The translations under genes were made by a program, and so were the position numbers. From JBKHYG01 sp046565595 (GTDB lineage: Bacteria; Actinomycetota; AC-67), in NCBI GenBank assembly GCA_046565595.1, contig JBKHYG010000076.1:1-24454 (forward strand): a stretch of DNA of 24,454 bases, written 5' to 3'. Of this stretch, positions 1 to 7,345 are shown one piece after another (within the stretch, counting starts at the first letter, position 1; each line of letters begins with the position of its first letter). The notes under the pieces are model-generated. The model had not been told where the DNA came from. It made no database searches and saw nothing but the letters and a program-made list of their open reading frames with translations.

Positions 1-1021
1 ACGCGCCTCTGTAACCCGCGTCGATGACACGGCCTGAGCGGGCCGCATCGACGGGGACGCCGCTACCGGCCGCGATGTCGATGCCGGTGTGGAACGATCG
101 GGACTTGTAGATGGGGTGGGTGCGCCAGCCGTAAGGTGAGGTGATACGGCCGGACACGGGCCACACCAGGTAGCCGCCTTGTCCCCGGATGGCTCCACCG
201 GTGGGTGAGGAGCCTTGCGAACGAAGGAAGGCCTCGATCTTGGCCGACTCGCGTTCGAATGACTTGATGACGCGTTCGTACTCGGCGCGACGCTGCTTGA
301 CCTTGCCGAGCAGGTTCTCTTTGAGTTCGATCTCGTCCTCAACGGCTTGGACGGCGTTCGCGCGGCGTGCGCGCGCGTTCGCGAGCCGCTCGGTCACCTG
401 TTCCTGCCGGGCGTGTTGGGCCGCGACCTCTTCCTGAGCGGCTTGGATCTCGGCCCTGCGTTCGGCGACAGCGTCCTTCTGTTCGAGAAGCTGCAAGCCG
501 ATCTCGCGATCGGATTCCATGACGCTGGTCGCGAAACTCTGGATGTCGATCAGGTCGCCGATGTCGACGGCTCCGGCAGACATCGACAGGCGCGTGGGAG
601 CGTTCATGTAGAAGTTCGCGACGCGGTCGCTCATCACGCGCTGCTGGGCGTAGAGATCTCCAAGCATGCCCTCGAGCTCGACGGTCTTGGCTTCCACCTG
701 CGCGTCCAACTTCGCGAGCCGTTTGGCTATGCGGGCGAGTTCTTCGCGAGCCTTACCCAGCTCGGCTTCGGCGATCTTGACCTGACTCTCGAGGAGCTCT
801 CGCCGTTTGTCGGAGTCGTTGATCTGCGAGACCAGCGACCGTTCCGCCCTCTTGGCCGCTTCGACCTTGGCTCGGTTGTCCTCGATCAGGCGATCGAGTT
901 CTTGCTGGCGTTGACGGTGGTAAGCCTCGGCCGGGAGCGCGGGAAGAGCCAGCAAAGCGACAAGGACGAGGAGACCCACCCTCCTAGGGCTGGCTATGCG
1001 CTTCATCCTGTGGATACCCAT
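1..1021 (-). CDS. Coiled-coil M23 family murein hydrolase (EnvC/PcsB/RipC-like), 3' end cut by window edge
   Basis: Reading the minus strand from the ATG at 1021 gives 340 codons without a stop before the edge. Residues 1-33 are a signal peptide (basic start, then a Leu/Val/Ala core ending AEA). Residues about 35-275 are almost entirely charged heptads rich in Glu, Lys, Arg and Ala, a long coiled coil. A Gly/Ser linker leads into an M23 (LytM) domain starting YLVWPVSGRITSPYGWR, with the zinc-ligand pair in FHTGID (H311, D315); the distal HxH motif would lie beyond the edge. This is the architecture of EnvC, PcsB, CwlO and RipC, hydrolases switched on by FtsEX. It is the third gene after ftsE and ftsX, 150 bases downstream of ftsX, which supports a role in septal peptidoglycan splitting. 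ATG 1006 is an alternative start. Family is certain; FtsEX partnership is inferred from context. Confidence 0.9.
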   Translation of the reverse strand, partial: MGIHRMKRIASPRRVGLLVLVALLALPALPAEAYHRQRQQELDRLIEDNRAKVEAAKRAERSLVSQINDSDKRRELLESQVKIAEAELGKAREELARIAKRLAKLDAQVEAKTVELEGMLGDLYAQQRVMSDRVANFYMNAPTRLSMSAGAVDIGDLIDIQSFATSVMESDREIGLQLLEQKDAVAERRAEIQAAQEEVAAQHARQEQVTERLANARARRANAVQAVEDEIELKENLLGKVKQRRAEYERVIKSFERESAKIEAFLRSQGSSPTGGAIRGQGGYLVWPVSGRITSPYGWRTHPIYKSRSFHTGIDIAAGSGVPVDAARSGRVIDAGYRGA

Positions 1022-1171
1022 CGCTTCTAAAGCCCCCAGCGAGGAGCCGGCGCAAGTCTACCGGCCTGCTCCATCACATCAACCACATCGGCCACAATCG
1101 CAATACACCGCGTCTGACGAGGCGATATATCCATCATCGGCACGATACCCCGCCCGACTTGAGAAGAAAGG

Positions 1172-2059
1172 TCAGACATCCAGGAATCGGCGCAGGCCCA
1201 GCAGTGAACCTGCAGCTCCGATCGCCACACCGACCCCGACCAGCAGCAGCCCGTGCCATAGGACATCGCCGTAGGTGATCGGGAACTCGATCTGAGCCAA
1301 CAGGCCGACCGGCCCGAACGAGGCCAAGGGTCCTCGTGCTGGCAGCAACAGCAGCGTCGCTAGGCCCGCACCGATCACGCCCTGAGCGACACCCTCGACC
1401 ATGAAGGGGCCTCGGATGAACCAGTTGGTGGCCCCTACGAGTTTCATGATGCCGATCTCTTTGCGTCGCGTGAAGATCACCATCCGGATGGTTGTCGCGA
1501 TCAGCACCGCCGCCGCGAAAGCAACGACTATGGCCATCCAGAAGCCCGCTTGTCTCAATCTTCGAGTCGTCCCGAATAACTGGTCAACCGTCTCTCGTTC
1601 GTCCCGGACCTGGCGGATCCCAGGCCGGTTCTCGAAGCGTTCCGCCACGACCGTGTACTGCTGGGGGTCCTTCAGCTTGACCCGGAATGAGGCAGGGATC
1701 GCGGACGGCTCGGTGTTCTGGGTCACCTCGGGGCTTGCCTTGAACAGTTCGAGGAACCGCTCGTATGCCTGCTCTTTGGACTCGAATTCGACCGAAGCAA
1801 CCTCGGGCAAGCTCTCGAGTTCCAATCTGAGTTGCTCGCGTTCGTCGCTAGAGATGTCGTCGTTCAAGAAGACGGCGACCTCGACCTTGCCGGTGAACAG
1901 ATCCACCGACCGCTGGATGGCCGCACGCAGCAGGAAGACCGAGCCGAACATGAACAAGCTGATCGTCATCACCAGGACGGCAGCGACGCTGATGAAGGGA
2001 TTGCGACGGACATTGGTGACCGTCTCGCTGAGTGCGTATTCGAGCCTCGCGGTCTTCAT
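1172..2059 (-). CDS. ftsX: Cell division protein FtsX
   Basis: A 295-residue integral membrane protein with the FtsX layout: cytoplasmic start (LEYALSETVTNVRRNP), first membrane helix at about 23-47, an extracytoplasmic domain at about 50-170, then three helices at about 174-194, 219-240 and 265-288. The FtsX/MacB-type loop RRKEIGIMKLVGAT lies between helices 2 and 3. FtsX is the membrane half of the FtsEX complex; its external loop contacts a peptidoglycan hydrolase regulator, and ATP use by FtsE is relayed through it. Its ATG overlaps the ftsE stop by four bases (ATGA at 2059-2056), so translation is probably coupled. The M23 gene follows. Length is normal for actinobacterial FtsX. Confidence 0.96.
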   Translation of the reverse strand: MKTARLEYALSETVTNVRRNPFISVAAVLVMTISLFMFGSVFLLRAAIQRSVDLFTGKVEVAVFLNDDISSDEREQLRLELESLPEVASVEFESKEQAYERFLELFKASPEVTQNTEPSAIPASFRVKLKDPQQYTVVAERFENRPGIRQVRDERETVDQLFGTTRRLRQAGFWMAIVVAFAAAVLIATTIRMVIFTRRKEIGIMKLVGATNWFIRGPFMVEGVAQGVIGAGLATLLLLPARGPLASFGPVGLLAQIEFPITYGDVLWHGLLLVGVGVAIGAAGSLLGLRRFLDV

Positions 2060-2760
2060 GATCCCGCATCCTCCACCGCGCCGTACCCGTAGACGCCTCG
2101 CTCTTGGTCGCGGATGATCACACCCTTGTCGAGTTCGATCACCCGCTTGCGCATCGCGTCGACGACCGAGTGGTCGTGGGTCGCGATCAGCATCGTGGTA
2201 CCTGCACGGTTGATCAGATCGAGCAAGCGCATGATCTCGACGGTGGTGCTCGGGTCGAGGTTCCCGGTCGGCTCGTCCGCGATGAGGATCTGAGGCCGGT
2301 TGACGAAAGCCCTGGCTATCGAGACCCGCTGCTGCTCTCCGCCCGACAACTCGTCTGGGTAGTTGCTCTGCTTGTCGGCTAGACCGACCAGATCGAGCAC
2401 CTCTGGTACCGCCTTGTCGATGGCCGACTTCGGTCGACCGATGACCTCCATCGCGAAGGCCACATTCTCGAAGATGGTCTTGTTGGGCAGGAGTTTGAAG
2501 TCCTGGAAGACGCAGCCGATGTTGCGTCGTAACTGAGGCACCTTCCAGGAGGCGAGGCTGACGATGTTCTTCCCTGCGACATGAAGCTCGCCGCGCGTGG
2601 GCAGATCCTCACGCAGCAGCAGGCGCGTGAGCGTGCTCTTGCCTGAACCCGAAGCTCCAACCAGGAACACGAACTCGCCCTTGGCGATCTCGAAAGAGAT
2701 ATCACGCAGCGCGTAGACATCGCCCTTGTAGATCTTGGTCACACCGTTGACGCGGATCAT
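2056..2760 (-). CDS. ftsE: Cell division ATP-binding protein FtsE
   Basis: A 234-residue ABC ATPase. It has a Walker A motif GASGSGKST (35-43), the Q-loop glutamine in VFQDFKLL (Q86), the signature LSGGEQQR (138-145), Walker B ILIADEPT ending at 165, and the switch histidine in ATHDH (H195). The VFQDFKLLP stretch and the ftsX partner separate it from the related LolD/MacB ATPases. FtsE binds ATP at the inner face of the membrane and drives conformational change in FtsX. It is first in a coupled minus-strand set, ftsE-ftsX-M23. There is no good Shine-Dalgarno before the ATG. The 56-base upstream gap holds a strong hairpin that separates it from the transketolase genes. Confidence 0.96.
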   Translation of the reverse strand: MIRVNGVTKIYKGDVYALRDISFEIAKGEFVFLVGASGSGKSTLTRLLLREDLPTRGELHVAGKNIVSLASWKVPQLRRNIGCVFQDFKLLPNKTIFENVAFAMEVIGRPKSAIDKAVPEVLDLVGLADKQSNYPDELSGGEQQRVSIARAFVNRPQILIADEPTGNLDPSTTVEIMRLLDLINRAGTTMLIATHDHSVVDAMRKRVIELDKGVIIRDQERGVYGYGAVEDAGS

Positions 2761-2776
2761 CGACGCGACACACTAG

Positions 2777-2806
2777 CGGCGCCCGAGGCATCTCTCGACG
2801 GCGCCG
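2777..2806 (-). terminator. Strong stem-loop between the transketolase pair and ftsE, probable terminator
   Basis: An 11-base arm (CGGCGCCCGAG, 2777-2787) pairs with 2794-2806 around a six-base loop, with only a two-base bulge (AC, 2798-2799). It begins ten bases after the stop of the transketolase C-terminal gene, read on the minus strand. There is no U-tract after the stem, so it could also be an mRNA-processing or attenuating hairpin. U-poor hairpins are common as proposed terminators in G+C-rich actinobacteria. Confidence 0.55.
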
Positions 2807-2816
2807 GGACAGATGC

Positions 2817-3746
2817 TTAGGACTTCTTCAGTTCGCCCTTGACCCGCTCGACGATCTTGGCCGCTGACAAGCCGTAGTGGTCGTAGAGAGCTTCACCTGG
2901 ACCGCTCTGGCCGTATCCCTGGACGCCGATCCGGATCGATCTGGTCCCGACACCGGCCTCGGCGATCGCTTCAGCGACCGCGGAGCCAAGACCCCCGTTG
3001 ATGTTGTGATCCTCGGCGCTGACCACCATGCCGGTACCTGCCGCGACCTCTGCGATCCGTTCCGCATCGAAAGGAGCCAGCGTATGGGCATTCAGGACCG
3101 CTGCCTGGATGCCGTCTGACGCCAACGAATCGGCAGCCTGCAGGCACTCCTGCACCAACGCTCCGGTAGCTACGAAGGTCAGATCGCTGCCCTCTCGTAG
3201 CGTCTCGATCTTGCCCAACTCGAATCGGTAGTCGTCGCCGTGGACCGGGGTGGTCCCCTGTCGCATCAACCGGAGGAAAGCTGGCCGCGGATGATCGAGC
3301 AGCGCTTCGACCGCGCGGTGGGTCTCCACCTCATCGCAGGGCTGGATGATGGTCATGTTGGGCAACGCTCGCATCGCCGCGATGTCTTCCAGAGCCATCT
3401 GGGTCGCGCCGTCATCTCCGATACCGACCCCGACATGCGTGCCGACGATCCGCACCGGCGCCTCGTTGTAGCCGACGCTGACCCGGATCGTCTCTTGACG
3501 GCCGGTGATGAAACAACTGAACGAACAGGCCCAAGCGCTGAAGCCGTTCACCGCGAGACCCGCGGCCATGCCGATCATGTTCGCCTCTGCGATACCAGCG
3601 TCGAAGAAGCGTTCGGGGAACTTCGCCGCGAAATCTTCGACATTGGTCGAGTTCTTGAGATCGCCGGTCAGGACCACGACGCGCGGATCCTCGCCGAGGC
3701 GAAGTATCGCGTCACCGAAAGCCTTGCGCGTCGCGACCGAGCCCAT
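2817..3746 (-). CDS. Transketolase, C-terminal subunit (pyrimidine-binding and C-terminal domains)
   Basis: A 309-residue protein matching the second half of transketolase/DXS-type enzymes: a pyrimidine-binding domain (about 1-165) and a transketolase C-terminal domain (about 185-305). The catalytic glutamate lies in FDAGIAEANMIG (E54), the residue that activates thiamine diphosphate. HVGVGIGDDGATQMALEDIA and MRALPNMTIIQPCD are family stretches. Its ATG shares one base with the stop of the preceding gene (TGATG at 3748-3744), so the two halves are translationally coupled and should be made in equal amounts. The complex moves two-carbon ketol units between sugar phosphates in the non-oxidative pentose phosphate pathway. 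Split transketolases are known in archaea, clostridia and some actinobacteria. Confidence 0.93.
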   Translation of the reverse strand: MGSVATRKAFGDAILRLGEDPRVVVLTGDLKNSTNVEDFAAKFPERFFDAGIAEANMIGMAAGLAVNGFSAWACSFSCFITGRQETIRVSVGYNEAPVRIVGTHVGVGIGDDGATQMALEDIAAMRALPNMTIIQPCDEVETHRAVEALLDHPRPAFLRLMRQGTTPVHGDDYRFELGKIETLREGSDLTFVATGALVQECLQAADSLASDGIQAAVLNAHTLAPFDAERIAEVAAGTGMVVSAEDHNINGGLGSAVAEAIAEAGVGTRSIRIGVQGYGQSGPGEALYDHYGLSAAKIVERVKGELKKS

Positions 3747-4582
3747 CAGTTGCCTCCCTTGATCTCTGCGATCGCGCGTTCAGCCTGCTCGGCGTTCGGG
3801 GCTTTGCCGTGCCAGTTGTAGTCCAGTTCCATCCAGCTGACACCTTTGCCTTTGACGGTGCGAGCGATGATCGCGGTCGGCTTCCCCTTGGTCGACTTGG
3901 CCTGGTCGCAGGCTCTCAGGAAAGCGGCGTGATCATGGCCGTCCACCTCGATCGCATGCCACTTGAAAGCCTCGAACTTGTCCTTCATCGGATCGAGGTC
4001 CTGGATCTGGCTGGTGAGGCCGGTCTGCTGGACCTGGTTCGCGTCGATGATCAGCGTCAGGTTGTCCAGCCTCTCGTTGCCGGCGAACAAGATGGCCTCC
4101 CAGACCTGACCCTCCTGGGTCTCGCCATCTCCGTTCATGCACCAGACCCGCCAGGTTTCCCCCTTCACTCGAGCTGCCAGCGCCATCCCGACCGCCGCGG
4201 ACAGCCCCTGACCCAGCGAACCTCCCGAAAACTCGATGCCGGGGATCCGCAACCTGTCCACATGACCTTGGAGCCGCGCCCCGAACCTGCGGAAGGTACT
4301 CAGTTCCTTGCGAGGGATGAAGCCAACCTTGGCGAGGGTCGCGTACATGCCGGGAGTGCAGTGCGCTTTGCCCAGCACGAAACGATCACGGTCGGGTTTC
4401 GCTGGGTTGCTTGGATCGATGTCGAGCACGCCACCCAGGTACAGGCAGGCGAGCATGTCGATCTCTGACAGAGAACCGCCAGGATGGCCGCTGCCGGCTT
4501 CGAGCAGCATCTCGATGATGTCGACGCGCAGTTCTGTGCTGATCTGTTCGAGTTCGCTGACGGAGAGCGTTTCGGTCGGCAC
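3746..4582 (-). CDS. Transketolase, N-terminal subunit (diphosphate-binding domain)
   Basis: The TPP diphosphate-binding half of transketolase, 278 residues from the chosen start. HPGG at 33-36 is the conserved substrate/TPP histidine region. GDGETQEGQVWEA (from 151) with N182 in IIDANQVQQ is the GDG-(x)n-N metal/diphosphate motif. I chose the GTG at 4582 because a perfect AGGAG (4594-4590) sits seven bases upstream and homology begins just after it. An ATG at 4690 is in frame, but it adds a low-complexity stretch with no family resemblance and would start inside the divergent neighbour's leader. Its stop overlaps the start of the C-terminal subunit gene by one base. The two products together equal one normal transketolase. 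Confidence 0.93.
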   Translation of the reverse strand: MPTETLSVSELEQISTELRVDIIEMLLEAGSGHPGGSLSEIDMLACLYLGGVLDIDPSNPAKPDRDRFVLGKAHCTPGMYATLAKVGFIPRKELSTFRRFGARLQGHVDRLRIPGIEFSGGSLGQGLSAAVGMALAARVKGETWRVWCMNGDGETQEGQVWEAILFAGNERLDNLTLIIDANQVQQTGLTSQIQDLDPMKDKFEAFKWHAIEVDGHDHAAFLRACDQAKSTKGKPTAIIARTVKGKGVSWMELDYNWHGKAPNAEQAERAIAEIKGGN

Positions 4583-4589
4583 TCGTCCA

Positions 4590-4594
4590 CTCCT
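4590..4594 (-). promoter_or_regulatory. Shine-Dalgarno deciding the start of the transketolase N subunit
   Basis: AGGAG on the minus strand lies seven bases before the GTG at 4582. It is the main reason for rejecting the longer reading from 4690. Confidence 0.75.
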
Positions 4595-4620
4595 GGGGTT
4601 CGGCTGTGGTGTACGAGATG

Positions 4621-4648
4621 AGTCTAACGATGGGGCCCGAACCGTCGA
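4621..4648 (-). promoter_or_regulatory. Possible promoter for the transketolase pair
   Basis: On the minus strand TCGACG (4648-4643) and TAGACT (4626-4621) are separated by 16 bases. This would put transcription start about 30 bases before the GTG at 4582. The -10 fits TANNNT; the -35 is only a partial match to TTGACA. The gap 4583-4681 is divergent, so a promoter for the plus-strand propeller gene must also lie here, but I cannot place it. Confidence 0.3.
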
Positions 4649-4681
4649 TTCGGTACCTCGGAAGGAACCCCTAGAGGTCGC

Positions 4682-6214
4682 GTGGAACACCTGATGATGC
4701 TCCTACGACGCCTCACAACGATCTTCGTCCTCCTGCTGTCGTCCTTCGCTCCACTGCCTGGGGCCGCCGCAGCAGCATGCGACCCGACCCCCACGGGTTC
4801 AGATTGGCCGGCTTATGGGGCGGATAGCGCCAATTCCAGGCACCAACAGGTGGGAGCCCCCAGCACGCAAGCAGCCGCCAGCCTCGAGATCGCCTGGAGT
4901 GCTAGAGCCAGCGCACTCGGCGCGCAGGGCGACTTCACTGGCACGCCGGCGGTTGCAGGCGATTGCGTATTCATCGGATCGAACCGAGGATGGGTTCTGG
5001 CCCTGGATAGAGGCACCGGCACCTTGGCATGGTCGCATCTGGTCTCTCTGGGAGGCTCGATCAACTCTTCACTGGCGGTATCGGGCAACACCGTCGTAGC
5101 GCATGTGAGCCTGGAAGGATCTCCTTACCTGGTCGCGCTCGATGCCCGCAGCGGCGATGAGCTGTGGACCGCAGTGACCGACGAGCAGCCCGGGTCGGAC
5201 GCCTTCGCCTCGCCCATCGTCTACGACCAGATGGTCGTCGTGGGAGTCTCGGGGGATGCCGCACAACACTCCGGAGACGAAGAGGAGCGCGGGTTCGCGG
5301 GGTCGCTGGTCCTGTTCGATCTGAGCAGCGGCGAACTGATCCGTCGCGTCCAGACCATCACCGCCGCAGAGACCGAGCAGGGTTTCGGTGGCGCCACGAT
5401 CTCTGCTCCCCCGGCGATCGACGAGGCTGGCTTCGCTTACGCCGGGACATCCAGCGCCTACATCCCTCAGCGCCAGCACCCGAACAACGACGCTCTGTTG
5501 AAGATCGACCTGCGGCGAGAGGTTGATGGAGACATCAATCCGGCGTTCGGCCAGATCGTCGCACGATACAACGGTGATACCTTCGACGCGGTCGTCCCCG
5601 GCTATTCAGAAACGCCGTGCATGGATCTGCCCGTGCCGGCGCCTCCGGCGATCGTGCCAACCGGCCGGGGGGTCGGAGCATGCGGCGATGTGGATGTCGA
5701 CTTCGCCGCCGCGCCCAACCTGCTCTCCAACGGTACCGTCGCGGCGATCCAGAAGTCCGGCAGGGTGCATGCTGCCGAGGCTGACGACATGACGGGGGCT
5801 TGGGTGACTCGCGTCTCGACCGCACAGCCATTCGGAGGCGTCTCCGCTACCACCGACGGGGTCCGTCTGGTCACCGGATCGACACCACCGGGAGAACTGG
5901 TGTCGCTCGATCTTGAAGGCCAGATCGAATGGCGCTATCCGATCGGGGACGGTGCGCATTACGGGTTGCCGGTCGCCAGCGGCGGCGATGTCGCGTACAC
6001 GCTAGACATCCGAGGCTTCCTTCACGCGGTCGACATGGAAACCGGACTGCCTCTAGGGATCCGTCCTCTGATCGATCCCTCATCGCCTGGCGTACCAGTC
6101 ACCTTCGGCGGTGTGAGCGTCGCGGGAGGGACCGTCTTCGCGAGCGTTGGATTCCAGAACACCGGCGTCGACTTCCTGGACCTGGGGGATGGGATGCTGA
6201 TCGCTTACCGTTAG
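4682..6214 (+). CDS. Secreted PQQ-type beta-propeller protein (BamB/quinoprotein-like)
   Basis: A 510-residue exported protein. A signal peptide spans about residues 1-31 (RR, then FVLLLSSFAPLPG, ending in a run of alanines). The mature start DWPAYGADSANSRHQ matches the opening of quinoprotein dehydrogenases and related propellers. PQQ-repeat strands recur, for example GWVLALDRGTGTLAW, YLVALDARSGDELW, GELVSLDLEGQIEW and GFLHAVDMETG. The cysteine at 33 lacks a convincing lipobox, so I favour a soluble secreted or wall-associated form. The adjacent-cysteine pair of classical PQQ alcohol dehydrogenases is not visible, so enzymatic activity is unproven; a BamB-like scaffold is equally possible. 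The start is GTG 4682 (AGAGG four bases upstream) or ATG 4694. It is transcribed away from the transketolase genes and ends four bases from the prfB stop. Confidence 0.82.
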   Translation: MEHLMMLLRRLTTIFVLLLSSFAPLPGAAAAACDPTPTGSDWPAYGADSANSRHQQVGAPSTQAAASLEIAWSARASALGAQGDFTGTPAVAGDCVFIGSNRGWVLALDRGTGTLAWSHLVSLGGSINSSLAVSGNTVVAHVSLEGSPYLVALDARSGDELWTAVTDEQPGSDAFASPIVYDQMVVVGVSGDAAQHSGDEEERGFAGSLVLFDLSSGELIRRVQTITAAETEQGFGGATISAPPAIDEAGFAYAGTSSAYIPQRQHPNNDALLKIDLRREVDGDINPAFGQIVARYNGDTFDAVVPGYSETPCMDLPVPAPPAIVPTGRGVGACGDVDVDFAAAPNLLSNGTVAAIQKSGRVHAAEADDMTGAWVTRVSTAQPFGGVSATTDGVRLVTGSTPPGELVSLDLEGQIEWRYPIGDGAHYGLPVASGGDVAYTLDIRGFLHAVDMETGLPLGIRPLIDPSSPGVPVTFGGVSVAGGTVFASVGFQNTGVDFLDLGDGMLIAYR

Positions 6215-6218
6215 AGGA

Positions 6219-7320
6219 TCAGCCGTTGCGTCGACGCTCGAGTTCGGCTCGGATGAATGCATCGATGTCCCCGTCGAGCACCGCATCGACATTGCCGGTC
6301 TCGTGGTCGGTCCGAACATCCTTCACCAACTGGTATGGGGCCAGTACATAGGAGCGGATCTGGCTGCCGAAATCGATCGACCGCTGCTCGCCTCTAAGTT
6401 CATCGATCCGGTCCTTGCGTTCCTTCAACATCAGGTCCACGAGTCGAGATTGCAGCACAGCCATGGCGGTCGCCTTGTTCTGGATCTGGCTGCGTTCGTT
6501 CTGTGAGGTCACGACGATGTTGGTCGGTAGGTGGGTGATCCTCACCGCCGAGTCGGTCGTGTTCACATGCTGCCCGCCCGCGCCGCTCGAACGGTAGACA
6601 TCGATGCGCAGGTCGGTCTCGGGGATCTCGAAGTCCAGGTCTTCGGCCGGGAGCGAAGGGATGACATCCACGCCAGCGAAAGAGGTGTGTCGCCTGCTCT
6701 GGGCGTCGAAGGGACTGATCCGCACGAGCCGATGCACGCCATGTTCGCAAGAGAGCTGGCCGTAGGCGAAGCGCCCCTTGGCGATGAAGGCGACGCGGCT
6801 CAGCCCCGCCTCTTCACCCTCCTGGTACTCGATGACCTCCAAGGTCATCCCCTGGCGCTCACACCACCTGGTGTACATGCGGAACAGCATCGAAGCCCAG
6901 TCCATGCTCTCGGTTCCGCCCGCACCGGCCTGGATCGTGACGACCGCATCGGCTTCGTCATGTTCGCCGCCGAGCAGCGTTCGCACCTCTAGATCGTCGA
7001 TCTGCTTCCTCAGATCGGCGACGCCCTGCTCGACCTCCGCGAGCGCGTCGGGATCATCGGCCTCCGTAGCCAACTCGAGCAGTGCCTCCAGGTCCTCATG
7101 TTGGCTGACCAGCTTGGCGTGCAACTCTGCGTCCGCCTCGAGAGAGGCCAGACGCGTGGTCACCTTGCGAGCGCGGTCCTGATCGTTCCAGAGGTCAGGC
7201 GCCGACGCCTGCTCTCGGAGCTCAGAGATCTCGGTGGCTTTGGAATCCAGGTCAAAGCCAGGCCCTGGCTTCGGCTACCGCCTTGCCCAGGACCGCGAGC
7301 TCCGTTCGAAGTTCAGACAT
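6219..7320 (-). CDS. prfB: Peptide chain release factor 2, made by programmed +1 frameshifting
   Basis: Two reading frames join at CTTTGAC. From the ATG at 7320, 22 codons end MSELRTELAVLG...AWL and meet an in-frame TGA (7254-7252). Skipping the T at 7254 continues DLDSKATEISELREQ without a stop to 6219, giving 366 residues, the normal RF2 length. The tripeptide SPF (202-204) recognises UGA/UAA, and GGQ in SGAGGQHVN (248-250) triggers peptide release. RF2 frees finished proteins at UGA and UAA codons; low RF2 lets ribosomes pause at this TGA and shift, so the protein sets its own level. The gene follows secA by 25 bases. A reader that starts at GTG 7163 would miss 52 residues of domain 1. Confidence 0.95.
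7251..7257 (-). other. prfB +1 programmed frameshift site CTTTGAC
   Basis: CTT (P-site Leu codon 22), TGA (codon 23) and a following C, the weakest UGA context, reproduce the classical RF2 slip site. An AGGG begins nine bases before CTT, in the position of the internal Shine-Dalgarno stimulator of E. coli prfB, but it is shorter (E. coli has AGGGGG). The frame after the slip encodes the conserved RF2 segment APDLWNDQDRARK. Confidence 0.93.
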
Positions 7321-7345
7321 GGAGGCGCGATGCTACCCACAAGCT

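Noticed and set aside
347..1030. Plus-strand open frame of 227 codons
   Set aside because: It lies antisense to the coiled-coil M23 gene, which has a signal peptide and a recognisable domain. The antisense product has no family features.
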